DNA from: S015-6 sp964384945
Lineage (GTDB): Bacteria > Desulfobacterota > DSWW01
Assembly: GCA_964384945.1 (NCBI GenBank)
Contig: CAYLMK010000002.1
Location: 1 to 64,000 of the forward strand
Reading direction: 5' to 3'
Length of the DNA: 64,000 bases
Shown here: positions 1 through 8,258 of the stretch, in pieces
How the letters are laid out: each line of letters starts with the position of its first letter
How positions within the stretch are numbered: position 1 is the stretch's first letter
Program-made: the position numbers and the translations under genes
Notes under the pieces: generated by a model
The model's input: only the letters and a program-made list of their open reading frames with translations
Databases searched by the model: none
Told to the model about the DNA's origin: nothing

Positions 1-246
1 ATTTTCAGGTACTTAGGAAACCAATACCCCCCGAATAGCGAAAGTCGGGCTAGCAAAAAACAGCAAGAGAAAACCAGATGGCAAATAGCCACTTGCGCCC
101 AGAGTTGCCCCTCATCCCATGCGTGGACAGGCACACTGGGCTCGTAGGTGCCTGTTGATGGTGGAAAGACGCGCGGCGATCGATAACCTTCACCACGAGG
201 CGCTCAGTCAGGCCGTCCACGCGTCTTGGGTCTCGATGGTCGCGGG
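1..246. other. Non-coding, AT-richer left edge with one hairpin
   Basis: No convincing gene is seen. The first 60 bases are visibly less GC-rich than the rest of the window. A perfect 8-base inverted repeat (ACAGGCAC at 127-134, GTGCCTGT at 148-155) could form a hairpin with a 13-base loop. It has no T-run, so it is not a classic rho-independent terminator. The stretch lies downstream of the broken Omp85-like gene that ends at 247 on the minus strand. Confidence 0.5.
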
Positions 247-913
247 CTAGAACATCTGGCCGAAGGAGAGGAAGACGAGGCCCTTTTCCTCTTCGCTGAA
301 TCCCACATCAATGCGCGCCAAGAGGGACTGGGCCATCGCAAGGCGCACCCCGCATCCATAGCTGTATTGAAAGCCACTGGTCTGTTGGTTGATGATATCC
401 TGATTGAGACCGTATTCCTTGGACAGGGCCTCCTCATCGATGAAGACACGTCCCCCGTCGCCGAAGAGAACACCGTCGATCCGTATGTGCCACCGATGGA
501 TAAAGTCAAATTGGATGAGCGAATATCGCGCCTCACCGTTGACCAGGAAGCGGCTCGTTCCCACGAAGCGGTATGGGCGGAAACCGCGCAGAGTTTCCCT
601 GCCGCCCAGTTCGGAGAGTTCCCAAAAGGGTATCTGCCCTTCCGGTCCCGCGATCAATTCGCCGTTCACCCGCATCCCCATAGCCTACCAGCGGAAGAAC
701 TGCCCATTGACGCGTCTCAGATCTCGGAGGCGCAGGTTCCTCAGGGACTATCGCGGGGAGGACATAGCGAGTGTGTTCCTCGGTGAGGATAAGATCCGCG
801 ATGGTCTCTTCCGTGATCATGTACTCGGTATCGGCTATCGCCCCGGGTGCCGGCAGCATGAGAGAGGCTCCGGCACAGAGGACATACAGGCAGCGTCTGA
901 TGGAATGCAGCAT
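247..913 (-). pseudogene. Omp85/BamA-like outer-membrane barrel, internally deleted and frameshifted
   Basis: Two reading frames join into one broken gene. The first frame starts at ATG 913 with a good signal peptide (basic start, hydrophobic core, cleavage after GAIA) and runs to a beta-strand-like segment ending LVGYG near 675. The other frame continues from about 681 to the stop at 247. It carries the C-terminal barrel of the bacterial surface antigen family: a GGRETLRGF stretch resembling the RGF/RGY loop motif, alternating strands, and a C-terminal aromatic residue (GQMF). Intact members carry hundreds of barrel residues between these points, so most of the barrel and any POTRA domains are missing. 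The call rests on motif resemblance. A sequencing error could explain the frameshift but not the missing length. Confidence 0.65.
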
Positions 914-933
914 ACGGGATGGAACCCTTCGAT

Positions 934-1014
934 GTTCAAATCGAATCCCTTGCCGTTGTCCTGGATGATGAATTCCGTCGTGCCTTCTGTTCTCTCCAGG
1001 GTGATGGTCCTGAC
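934..1014 (-). pseudogene. Possible remnant of a histidine-kinase ATPase domain
   Basis: One minus-strand frame reads VRTITLERTEGTTEFIIQDN followed by GKGFDLN. This matches the strand plus G1-box (DxGxGF) pattern of NarL-type sensor kinase HATPase domains. The frame is closed by a TGA at 1021-1023, and there is no intact N-box upstream or kinase C-terminus downstream. The fragment is about 27 codons long and overlaps the upstream region of the broken Omp85-like gene. The resemblance is seen in the sequence; that it is a gene relic is inference. Confidence 0.35.
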
Positions 1015-1161
1015 CCCAGCTCATACCGGAACCATTCGCAACGCAACCACTGCGGGGCTCCCGGCTCTCAGCCTTTCGTCGGACTCAAATTGTTTCACCT
1101 TGGCGGAACTTCCCTGTCACAGCGGCTCCCCGAAAACGGCGTACTCGGTAGGCGCCCGAGT

Positions 1162-2262
1162 CTACTCGTAGGGGACCCGTTCGCAGTTGTAGATCGTGTG
1201 CTGGAGGAGTCCCATAAGGCCTGTCATGAACATCTCCCAGACGATCTCGCCCGAGCGAGTGACCTCGATGAGCCGTCCCGCCTCCACGTTCGTGAGCAGC
1301 ACGTTTCCGTTCGGCAGCCGGTTGGCGTCTCCTCCCCACCAGTCGTACATGCCGGGCTCGGTCCAAGACCATACCTCCTCAGCCACCTGAGCGACCGGGT
1401 CGACGGAAAGCTCCAGGGCCCGGCTGCTCGGGACCGGTCGGTCGTTGCCGTTGTCGTACATCGTCACGTGTCCGTCGCTCAACAATTCCACCTGGTGGGC
1501 ATGGCTGAAGAGCAGTTCTTCTCCGGGCCCCGGAGCCCCGAACATTCCATGCTCTCCGCAGGACCAGAGGATATCGCCGGTGGCGTGGTCGATGACGTAA
1601 AAGGTATTCAGATGTCTGGAGTTGAGCAGGACCGCGTCGTACGTTTGCCCCTTGAAGACATAGTCCGGGATGAATTGCACGGTGTTCGCGTGGCTCCAGT
1701 CACGCACGCCCTCCCCCCATACGACTTCTATGCTCTCATGATGATGCTCGATCGGATCGACGTAGTCCCGCAAGTGCCACTCCCAGATGATTTCATCCCT
1801 CGCCACGTCCACCTCGGTGACGACGTCCGCAATCAGCGTAGTGAACGGCCACCAGGGCTCGTAGTCAACCTGGATGTTCTCCCGGGTAGGACACAGGATC
1901 GTCTGCATGGGGGTCAACGTGGAGTCGTGGTGCCCGCCGATGTCATGGCCCTTGAACAGGATGCTGTAATCGGAAAGGTCCATGATTCTGGGAATGCCGT
2001 ACTGGAGAAACAGAAGCGTGCCGTTCCGCTGGTACTCGAAACCGTTCATTTCTCCCGGGAAAAGGCGGTCGTAGACCTGCACGTCCCAGAGGACCTCGCC
2101 CTGCATATTCACGCCCAGGATCCTCTTGTTGGACCTGGATTCGAAAAAGGTGTAGCCGTTGTAAGCGCGATCGGGGTCGTAGACCGTCACTTCGATCTCG
2201 TAGTCTCCGCAGCCCGCGAGGGCTGCGAGCAGGCATGCCAGGCCGCAGCCAACCGCTTTCAT
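1162..2262 (-). CDS. Arylsulfotransferase (ASST)-like lipoprotein
   Basis: Predicted outer-membrane or periplasmic lipoprotein of the arylsulfotransferase-like family. The N-terminus has a hydrophobic stretch ending in a LAGC lipobox. The body carries repeated propeller-like segments such as GEVLWDVQVYD, DEIIWEWHLRD, GDILWSCGEHG and GEIVWEMFM, plus DWSHANTVQ and HAHQVELLSDGH, which recall the ASST fold and its catalytic-histidine region. Family enzymes move sulfate between phenolic compounds, but many bacterial relatives are uncharacterised, so the substrate is unknown. ATG 2262 is preferred because GGAG lies six bases upstream; an ATG at 2277 is possible. The gene stands alone behind its own promoter-like sequence. 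Confidence 0.75.
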   Translation of the reverse strand: MKAVGCGLACLLAALAGCGDYEIEVTVYDPDRAYNGYTFFESRSNKRILGVNMQGEVLWDVQVYDRLFPGEMNGFEYQRNGTLLFLQYGIPRIMDLSDYSILFKGHDIGGHHDSTLTPMQTILCPTRENIQVDYEPWWPFTTLIADVVTEVDVARDEIIWEWHLRDYVDPIEHHHESIEVVWGEGVRDWSHANTVQFIPDYVFKGQTYDAVLLNSRHLNTFYVIDHATGDILWSCGEHGMFGAPGPGEELLFSHAHQVELLSDGHVTMYDNGNDRPVPSSRALELSVDPVAQVAEEVWSWTEPGMYDWWGGDANRLPNGNVLLTNVEAGRLIEVTRSGEIVWEMFMTGLMGLLQHTIYNCERVPYE

Positions 2263-2315
2263 GTTCGACTCCGCCATGGTTCTCTTTATGCTTTTCTAAT
2301 GCCGTTCTAATTATG

Positions 2316-2345
2316 AGAATATCGAACGGGGTTTCCTCCTGTCAA
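2316..2345 (-). promoter_or_regulatory. Sigma70-like promoter for the ASST-like gene
   Basis: On the minus strand TTGACA (2340-2345) is followed after 18 bases by TATTCT (2316-2321), about 40-50 bases before the start codon. The -35 box is perfect and the -10 box matches four of six. Confidence 0.5.
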
Positions 2346-2387
2346 GAGAAAAACGGGAGAGAGACAAGAGGGGATTCGGGCCCGCGT

Positions 2388-3407
2388 TCAGCGCGTTCGA
2401 CGGATCCTTGCTGCGATCCGATCCAGGGCATCTTCCGCCTCATCCAGCAAACCCAGGAAGGAGACAAACCCGTGGATCATCCCGTCGTAGCGGATGCGTT
2501 CCACCGGGACATCCCCCTGCGCGAGCTTCGCCGCATAGGCCTCGCCCTCGTCCCGGAGAGGATCGAACTGCGCTGTGATCACGACGGCCGGGGGCAGGTT
2601 GGCGTGGTCCCGGGCCAGAAGGGGCGATGCGTAGGGGTTCTCGCGGTCTTGCGGGTCGGGCAGGTAGTGGGACCGAAACCATTCCATCGCTTCCTTCGTG
2701 AGAAAGAATCCTTCGGCAAAGTCCCGGTGCGACCCGGTGTCGAAGGAGACCAGATTGGTGACAGGATAAATCAGGGCCTGGCACCGGATCTTGGGACCAT
2801 TGGCGTCTCTGGACTTGAGGGATACGACGGCTGCGAGATTCCCTCCGGCACTGTCGCCTGCCACGGCGATCCGTCCGGGATCTCCCCCCAGACGCGCGGC
2901 GTTCCCGGACGCCCACTCCAGGGCGGCATATGCATCCTCCACGGCCGCCGGAAACGGATGCTCGGGTGCCAGCCTGTAGTCGACCGAAACGACAATCCCT
3001 CCGGAGGCCTTTGCCAGGTATCCGGCCACATTGCCGTGCGTCTCCAGGTTGCCGACAACCCATCCGCCGCCGTGATAGTACACGATCACGGGACGGGCCC
3101 CGCTCCCCTCGGCAGCATAGATGCGAATCGGGATCTGCCCCCCCGGCCCGGGGATCTTGAGGTCCTCCACGCTCTCAAGGACGACACGCCGCTTCGGGAA
3201 ACGATCGTTGTACCACGCCCTCAGTTCCGAAGGCGCGGTCGCAGAGAGGTCCCGCTTGCCGGCGGTGGCCTCGACTACCTTCAGGAGCACGGCCGTCCGG
3301 AGATCGAGCCTCCCGTGCGGCGTGCTCGCCCATCGGTTGACCAGGAACCCGGCAATCAGGACGGCCAGCACAGCGCCCGCGCACGAGCCCAAGAGAAGCT
3401 TCTTCAT
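2388..3407 (-). CDS. Alpha/beta hydrolase, hormone-sensitive lipase (HSL) family esterase
   Basis: Carboxylesterase/lipase of the HSL family, about 339 residues. The oxyanion-hole motif HGGGW lies at residues 112-116 and the nucleophile elbow GDSAG at 184-188 (Ser186). The acid and His of the triad probably lie in QFDPLRDEG and MIHGF near the C-terminus. A single hydrophobic segment follows the basic start MKKLLLG, so the enzyme is probably exported or membrane-anchored. ATG 3407 is chosen because it begins this segment and has a purine-rich AAGGATCGAGG upstream. The substrate is not predictable. It lies 29 bases after trxB on the same strand and may be co-transcribed with it. Confidence 0.88.
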   Translation of the reverse strand: MKKLLLGSCAGAVLAVLIAGFLVNRWASTPHGRLDLRTAVLLKVVEATAGKRDLSATAPSELRAWYNDRFPKRRVVLESVEDLKIPGPGGQIPIRIYAAEGSGARPVIVYYHGGGWVVGNLETHGNVAGYLAKASGGIVVSVDYRLAPEHPFPAAVEDAYAALEWASGNAARLGGDPGRIAVAGDSAGGNLAAVVSLKSRDANGPKIRCQALIYPVTNLVSFDTGSHRDFAEGFFLTKEAMEWFRSHYLPDPQDRENPYASPLLARDHANLPPAVVITAQFDPLRDEGEAYAAKLAQGDVPVERIRYDGMIHGFVSFLGLLDEAEDALDRIAARIRRTR

Positions 3408-3436
3408 GCCTCGATCCTTTCCTTCCCTCGAGGGGA

Positions 3437-4396
3437 TCAGATCTTGACCGAGTCGGTCTCGCTCGCCTCCTCGAGAAACCGGGATGCGTCCAGAGCGGCC
3501 ATGCACCCGCTGCCGGCAGCCGTGATGGCCTGACGATACCGGGAGTCTTGCACATCGCCGGCGGCGAACACGCCCGGCACATTCGTAAGAGTGCCGTCCC
3601 GCGTGCGGATGTAGCCCTTTTCATCCAGTTCGATCTTTCCCCGGAACACGGCGGTGTTGGGCACGTGCCCGATCGCGACGAAAACACCGTCACAGGCCTC
3701 CGCAAAGGTCTCCCCTGTCCGGGTGCTCTTCAATAGGACCCCGGTCACCCCTTTGAGGTCCTCCCCGAGAATCTCCTCCACGACCGCATTCCAGAGGATT
3801 TCCACCTTGGGGTTCTTCATCACCCTGTCCTGCATGATCTTCGAGGCCCGGAGGTGCTCCCTCCTGTGGACGATACGCACCCGGCTCGCGAATTTCGTCA
3901 GAAACAGGGCCTCCTCGCAGGCCGTATCCCCGCCACCCACGACCATGACCTCCCGGTTCTTGAAGAAGAACCCGTCGCAGGTCGCGCAGCCCGAGACGCC
4001 CTTCCCCATGAAGCGTTTCTCGCTCGGAAGGCCCAGGAAACTCGCCGAGGCACCGGTGGCAACGATCAGGCTCGAGCAGGCGTATGTCGCCCTATCCGAA
4101 CGGACGGTGAAAGGCCTCTTCTCCAGGCCCACCTCGACCACCTCCTCGTTCAGGCAGCGCGCCCCGAACTTCCGGGCCTGTTTCCGCATGGCATCCATCA
4201 GGTCCGGCCCCTGGATCCCCTCGGGAAAGCCGGGAAAGTTCTCCACATCGCTGGTGATCGTGAGCTGGCCCCCCGGCTGGATCCCCTCGAGCACGACCGG
4301 TTCCAGGTTCGCGCGGGCCAGGTAGATCGCCGCAGTCAGTCCGGCCGCGCCGCTTCCGACAATCAAAACATTCTCGACACGCCCTTGCTGCTCCAT
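3437..4396 (-). CDS. trxB: Thioredoxin reductase
   Basis: NADPH-dependent flavoprotein that reduces thioredoxin. The 319-residue length is typical. It shows the FAD-binding GSGAAG near residue 14, the redox-active CATC at 137-140, the NADPH-binding GGGDTA at 154-159 and the HRRE motif at 177-180. A C-terminal GDVQDSRYRQ closes the FAD site. The start is ATG 4396, preceded by a strong AGGAGGTG; longer in-frame starts run into the CpaF gene. It sits 22 bases downstream of the CpaF-type ATPase on the same strand, so the two are probably read together despite unrelated roles. Confidence 0.96.
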   Translation of the reverse strand: MEQQGRVENVLIVGSGAAGLTAAIYLARANLEPVVLEGIQPGGQLTITSDVENFPGFPEGIQGPDLMDAMRKQARKFGARCLNEEVVEVGLEKRPFTVRSDRATYACSSLIVATGASASFLGLPSEKRFMGKGVSGCATCDGFFFKNREVMVVGGGDTACEEALFLTKFASRVRIVHRREHLRASKIMQDRVMKNPKVEILWNAVVEEILGEDLKGVTGVLLKSTRTGETFAEACDGVFVAIGHVPNTAVFRGKIELDEKGYIRTRDGTLTNVPGVFAAGDVQDSRYRQAITAAGSGCMAALDASRFLEEASETDSVKI

Positions 4397-4418
4397 GTTC
4401 CCACCTCCTGATCGCCTT

Positions 4419-6008
4419 CTATCCTGTGGTCGCCTCCTCCCGGAAGAGCGCCAACACGGCCTCATCTTCACGGAGGTCCGGGTTCTTTCTCACGAAGGAG
4501 GGGACGAATCCCGTGGCGCGGAATCGACCCTCCGTCCTGCTCGCGTCCCGGGAGCTCAGGCGGTCGAACTTGTAAACTTCGTTGGCCGCGATCTCCCCGT
4601 CCTCATCGCCTCCCTCCTGTACCTCGCAGACGCTCGTGACCTTTCTTTGGCCGTCCGGGTACCTCGTGCAATAGATCACGATATCAATGCCGGAGGCAAT
4701 CTGTTTACGTACCGTCCGCGCGCTCAGGGGCAGTTCGCTCATCCCGATCATCGCCTCCAGGCGGGCGAACAGATCCGCTGGAGAATTGGAGTGGGCCGTG
4801 CTGATGGATCCGTCGTGGCCCGTATTCATGGCCTGGAGCATGTCGAGCGTCTCCGCACCCCGGCACTCGCCCACGATGATGCGGTCCGGCCGCATATGGA
4901 GCGCATTGCGGAAGAGGGTCCTCACCGTAATTTCCCCCTTTCCCTGGATGTTCGGGGCCCGCGTCTCGAGCCGCACCACATGGCGCTGACGCAGTTGAAG
5001 CTCCGCCATGTCCTCGATGGTGACGATCCGCTCCCCGTCCGGAACGAGGTTGCCGAGCAGGTTGAGCAGGGTCGTCTTCCCGGAGCTCGTCCTGCCCGTG
5101 ATCATCACATTCAACCGTTGCAGGACGATGAGACGGAAGAACTCGGCCATCTGAGGGGAGATGCTCCGGTTTTGGATCAACGCCTCTGCGGACAAGATCG
5201 CCCGAGAGAACTTCCGGATGGTGACGACCGGCCCGTCCAGCGCAACGGGCGGAACGACGATGTTCACCCGGGAGCCGTCCGGGAGCCGGGCGTCCACCAG
5301 AGGGCTCGATTCGTCCACGCGCCTTCCGATGGGGTGAATGATTCGATCGATGACCTGCCGGACCTCCTCGTGGCTTGCGAAGCCGCGGGGTGCTTCCTGG
5401 ATCCGGCCCTCCCGTTCGTAGAGGACCTCCCTGCCGTTGATCATCACCTCGTTGACCTTCGGGTCCTTCAGGTACTCCTCCAGGACGCCCAGGCCCAGGA
5501 TCTCGTTCAGGATCTCCTCCATAAGATCCTTCCGCTTGACCCAGGCCGGGATTTCCTTCAGACGCTCCTTGATGACGCCGTCGAGAAGGCTGCGGATACG
5601 CAGCAGGTTCTCGTTGCTTCTCGATACCAGATCCACGTTTTCCGTGATGCAGAGGTTCTGCAGCTCCGTCCGAAAGATTCTCTTCAGTTCCGACTGGATC
5701 CTCTCACGGTCGGGCTCACCGCCTTCCGGCTCAGATTGCCCGACCCGTCTCGGGGCCTCGGGCAGGGGCTCCTTCTTGTGGCGCCCCCCCTTCTGCCACC
5801 AGAGCTGATGGAGCCGTTTCAGGTGTTCCTGAACGATAGAAACGTCCCTGCCCTCCCGCCGGGCCTCGACGAGGATCTCTTCCCATTCGGCAAGGGCCCT
5901 CTCGATATTCTTCTCCTCCTCGTAAGCGATCGCCCGCTGGATCCTCGGCCGGTACTGTGTGCCGATCCTTTCCAGCAACTCGTCCAGGGCCTTCTCCCGT
6001 ATCGGCAT
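4419..6008 (-). CDS. cpaF: CpaF/TadA-type secretion ATPase (orphan)
   Basis: Type II/IV secretion ATPase of the CpaF/TadA family, which powers Tad/Flp pilus assembly. The C-terminal motor has Walker A GRTSSGKTT (305-313), the Asp-box region VTIEDMAELQL, Walker B IIVGECRG (377-384) and a His-box region DGSISTAHSNS. The N-terminal 110 residues are charged and probably helical, replacing the usual CpaF N-terminus. At 529 residues it is slightly long. No other tad genes (cpaB, cpaC, tadB, tadC, flp) are nearby, so it either serves a machine encoded elsewhere or has another role. Some family members bind RNA or act as regulators. Confidence 0.88.
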   Translation of the reverse strand: MPIREKALDELLERIGTQYRPRIQRAIAYEEEKNIERALAEWEEILVEARREGRDVSIVQEHLKRLHQLWWQKGGRHKKEPLPEAPRRVGQSEPEGGEPDRERIQSELKRIFRTELQNLCITENVDLVSRSNENLLRIRSLLDGVIKERLKEIPAWVKRKDLMEEILNEILGLGVLEEYLKDPKVNEVMINGREVLYEREGRIQEAPRGFASHEEVRQVIDRIIHPIGRRVDESSPLVDARLPDGSRVNIVVPPVALDGPVVTIRKFSRAILSAEALIQNRSISPQMAEFFRLIVLQRLNVMITGRTSSGKTTLLNLLGNLVPDGERIVTIEDMAELQLRQRHVVRLETRAPNIQGKGEITVRTLFRNALHMRPDRIIVGECRGAETLDMLQAMNTGHDGSISTAHSNSPADLFARLEAMIGMSELPLSARTVRKQIASGIDIVIYCTRYPDGQRKVTSVCEVQEGGDEDGEIAANEVYKFDRLSSRDASRTEGRFRATGFVPSFVRKNPDLREDEAVLALFREEATTG

Positions 6009-6083
6009 CTTTTCCCCCCTTCGGTTTTTCCTGTCTCCTACCTATCGGAACCCGCCTCCGGGGTCAACTCCGGCACCTTTGAC

Positions 6084-6112
6084 TTGTCAATTCACCCGAA
6101 ACCCGGTATCAA
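6084..6112 (+). promoter_or_regulatory. Sigma70-like promoter for the AcuC-type gene
   Basis: TTGTCA (6084-6089) and TATCAA (6107-6112) are separated by 17 bases, about 44 bases before the start codon at 6156. Confidence 0.5.
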
Positions 6113-6155
6113 GGTAGATGAGATCCCCTCACAACCGGCCGCCAAGGGGGCTGAC

Positions 6156-7193
6156 ATGGCGCACACGGCTCTCATCCGAGACAACGCCTACCTGGAACAT
6201 ATCACCTCCGATTACCACCCCGAGAACCCGCAGCGTCTTCGTGCCGTCTATTCCATCTTGGAAGATCAGGATTTGCAAGGCAAGGTCGCCTTCCTGATGG
6301 CGCGGGAGGCCACGGCGGAAGAAATACAATGGATTCACCGCGAACCCTATTACAAGATGATCGAGGCGACCCGGGACTGCGGTCATCGCCAACTGGATCC
6401 GGACACCCACATCTCTTCACAGTCTTACAGAACGGCCAAGATCGCGGCCGGGGGCCTTTGCGTCCTGGTGGACGCGGTATGCTCCGGACAGATGCGAAAC
6501 GGGTTCGCCCTGGTCCGGCCCCCCGGACATCACGCGGAAGCGGGCAAGGGGATGGGCTTCTGCATCTACAACAACGTGGCCATTGCCGCACGGTACGCCC
6601 AAAAGAAGGGGTTTGCCGAGAAGGTTCTGATCGTGGACTGGGACCTGCACCATGGGAACGGAACCCAGCACGCCTTCGAATCGGATTCCTCGGTCCTTTA
6701 CTTCTCCTCTCACCAGTATCCCTACTACCCAGGGACAGGAAGGCCGGAGGAGGTCGGTGTCGGATCCGGAAAAGGCTACACCGTAAACGTGCCCCTTCCC
6801 GGAGGGCAGGGGGATGAGGACTTTGTCCATGTCTATCAGGAGATTCTCGAGCCGATCGCGACCCAGTTCAGGCCCGATCTCGTTCTGGTGTCCGCCGGAT
6901 TCGACACATACTATCGGGATCCCCTGGGCGGCATGGGAATGACGGAAGACGGCTACGCGGAAATCACGCGCATTCTCATGCGGATCGCCGACACCTGCTG
7001 CCGGGGAAGGATCGCCCTGACCCTGGAAGGCGGCTACCATCTGGAGGGACTCGGCCAGAGCGTCAAGCGCGTGCTGCTCGCTCTCCAGGAGACCGAGACG
7101 CCGCCACCCCCCCGGAAGCCCGCCCCCTCGAATACGACGGAAAGGATTGTCAATCACATCCGCCACATCCAGCGGGCATACTGGAAGCTGTAG
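6156..7193 (+). CDS. acuC: AcuC/histone-deacetylase family deacylase
   Basis: Zinc-dependent deacetylase of the class II HDAC/AcuC/acetylpolyamine amidohydrolase superfamily, 345 residues. Visible family motifs include RPPGHHAE (tandem catalytic His), GFCIYNNVAIAA, VDWDLHHGNGTQ (zinc ligands Asp and His), SAGFDTYYRDPLGG (second Asp ligand) and LEGGYHLEG with the transition-state Tyr. In bacteria such enzymes remove acetyl groups from acetyl-CoA synthetase or from small amines; the substrate is not shown here. The start at ATG 6156 follows AAGGGGG. The frame is open for a long way upstream, but that part is antisense to the CpaF gene and is not coding. Confidence 0.93.
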   Translation: MAHTALIRDNAYLEHITSDYHPENPQRLRAVYSILEDQDLQGKVAFLMAREATAEEIQWIHREPYYKMIEATRDCGHRQLDPDTHISSQSYRTAKIAAGGLCVLVDAVCSGQMRNGFALVRPPGHHAEAGKGMGFCIYNNVAIAARYAQKKGFAEKVLIVDWDLHHGNGTQHAFESDSSVLYFSSHQYPYYPGTGRPEEVGVGSGKGYTVNVPLPGGQGDEDFVHVYQEILEPIATQFRPDLVLVSAGFDTYYRDPLGGMGMTEDGYAEITRILMRIADTCCRGRIALTLEGGYHLEGLGQSVKRVLLALQETETPPPPRKPAPSNTTERIVNHIRHIQRAYWKL

Positions 7194-7199
7194 GCGGTC

Positions 7200-8183
7200 C
7201 TATTCGTCCAGAAAGGCAAACTGCGTACAACTGCGAAACGGCTTGTCCAGCTTCGGGATCTTGCGGGGCCGTGAACGGACGACCTTCCGCAGTTCCTCCA
7301 TCAGGCCGGGGGCCTCCTGGCCTTCTTTCATCGCGAGCAGGGGCCGCACATCCGCGGTCTTGTCCGAAAGGAAGCAGGAACTCAGCAGCCCGTCCGTGGT
7401 CAGCACGATCCGCGTACACCGAACGCAGTTGTGGCCCTTCACCGGGCTGAGGAACCGGATCGTGCCCATCCCGTCCTCGAATCGATACACGCCTCCCCGG
7501 TTCGCAGGGCCCTCGACGGGCAGGAGTTTCTGAAAATTGTCGATCTCCTCCCGGATCCTGCTCAGGGGGTAGTGGAGGTCGATTCGGGACTTGCCGCCGA
7601 CCTGGTCGGCGTCGTAGGGGGTGTATTCCAGAAAAACAACCTCGTAGGGGTTCTCCTTGGTGAGAAGGGCAAAATCGATGATCTCCTTGTGATTCAACCC
7701 GCGCAAGATCACGGCATAGACCCGAATCTTGGCGATCCCGACCCGCTCCGCCTCCTTCAGCCCTGCGTAGACGCGGTAAAGATGATCTCCCCTCGTGATC
7801 TTCGTATATCGTTCGAAATCCAAGGAATCCAAATGAATCCCGATCTCCCGGACACCGAGCTGCTGAAGATCGCCCACGTGATCCTTCAGCACCACGCCGT
7901 TGGTCAGGAGGCTGATCCGCTTGACCTGGGACATCCGGATCAGTTCTTCCAGGAAGGGGTAGAGCCATTTCTTGGTCAGGGGCTCCCCTCCGCGGAGATC
8001 AATACTTGTTACGCCCTGTTCCACCAGCGGCCTGACCAGCCGGAGAAGCTCGGTGTGCTTCAGCCCCTTCCTCTTGCCCGCCTTCCTCGTCTGAAGTTCG
8101 GGCACACAGTACGTGCACGAGAGGTTGCATCCATCGGTGACGAGCAACTTCAGTGTATCCTGTATCCTTCGTTTGCTTGCCAT
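7200..8183 (-). CDS. MoaA-like radical SAM enzyme with a second Fe-S motif
   Basis: The protein (327 residues) has the layout of GTP 3',8-cyclase MoaA. A radical SAM CX3CX2C lies at Cys19-23-26 (TDGCNLSCTYC), followed by RGGEPL and HLDSLDFERYTKITRGD, which mirrors the MoaA SLDSLD segment. A C-terminal CX2CX13C (CVRCTRIVLTTDGLLSSC) ligates the second 4Fe-4S cluster. The usual C-terminal Gly-Gly tail is missing: the protein ends FLDE. It may be a true but divergent MoaA in molybdopterin biosynthesis or a paralogue acting on another nucleotide. No other moa genes are nearby. The start is ATG 8183 after AGAGGGG. Confidence 0.8.
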   Translation of the reverse strand: MASKRRIQDTLKLLVTDGCNLSCTYCVPELQTRKAGKRKGLKHTELLRLVRPLVEQGVTSIDLRGGEPLTKKWLYPFLEELIRMSQVKRISLLTNGVVLKDHVGDLQQLGVREIGIHLDSLDFERYTKITRGDHLYRVYAGLKEAERVGIAKIRVYAVILRGLNHKEIIDFALLTKENPYEVVFLEYTPYDADQVGGKSRIDLHYPLSRIREEIDNFQKLLPVEGPANRGGVYRFEDGMGTIRFLSPVKGHNCVRCTRIVLTTDGLLSSCFLSDKTADVRPLLAMKEGQEAPGLMEELRKVVRSRPRKIPKLDKPFRSCTQFAFLDE

Positions 8184-8258
8184 GTCCCCTCTGTCTCTTT
8201 CGATGGATAAGGGTGAAAACGGACGTAAGGCCAAAGAGCGCCTCTCTGCCCGCCTCCT

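Noticed and set aside
1..120. c-di-GMP (GEMM) riboswitch-like GAAAG segment near the left edge
   Set aside because: Only a few bases resemble the aptamer; the tetraloop-receptor and flanking stems are missing.
4395..6155. Very long open plus-strand frame leading into the AcuC-type gene
   Set aside because: It is antisense to the CpaF gene and shows no protein features; only the part from 6156 has family motifs.
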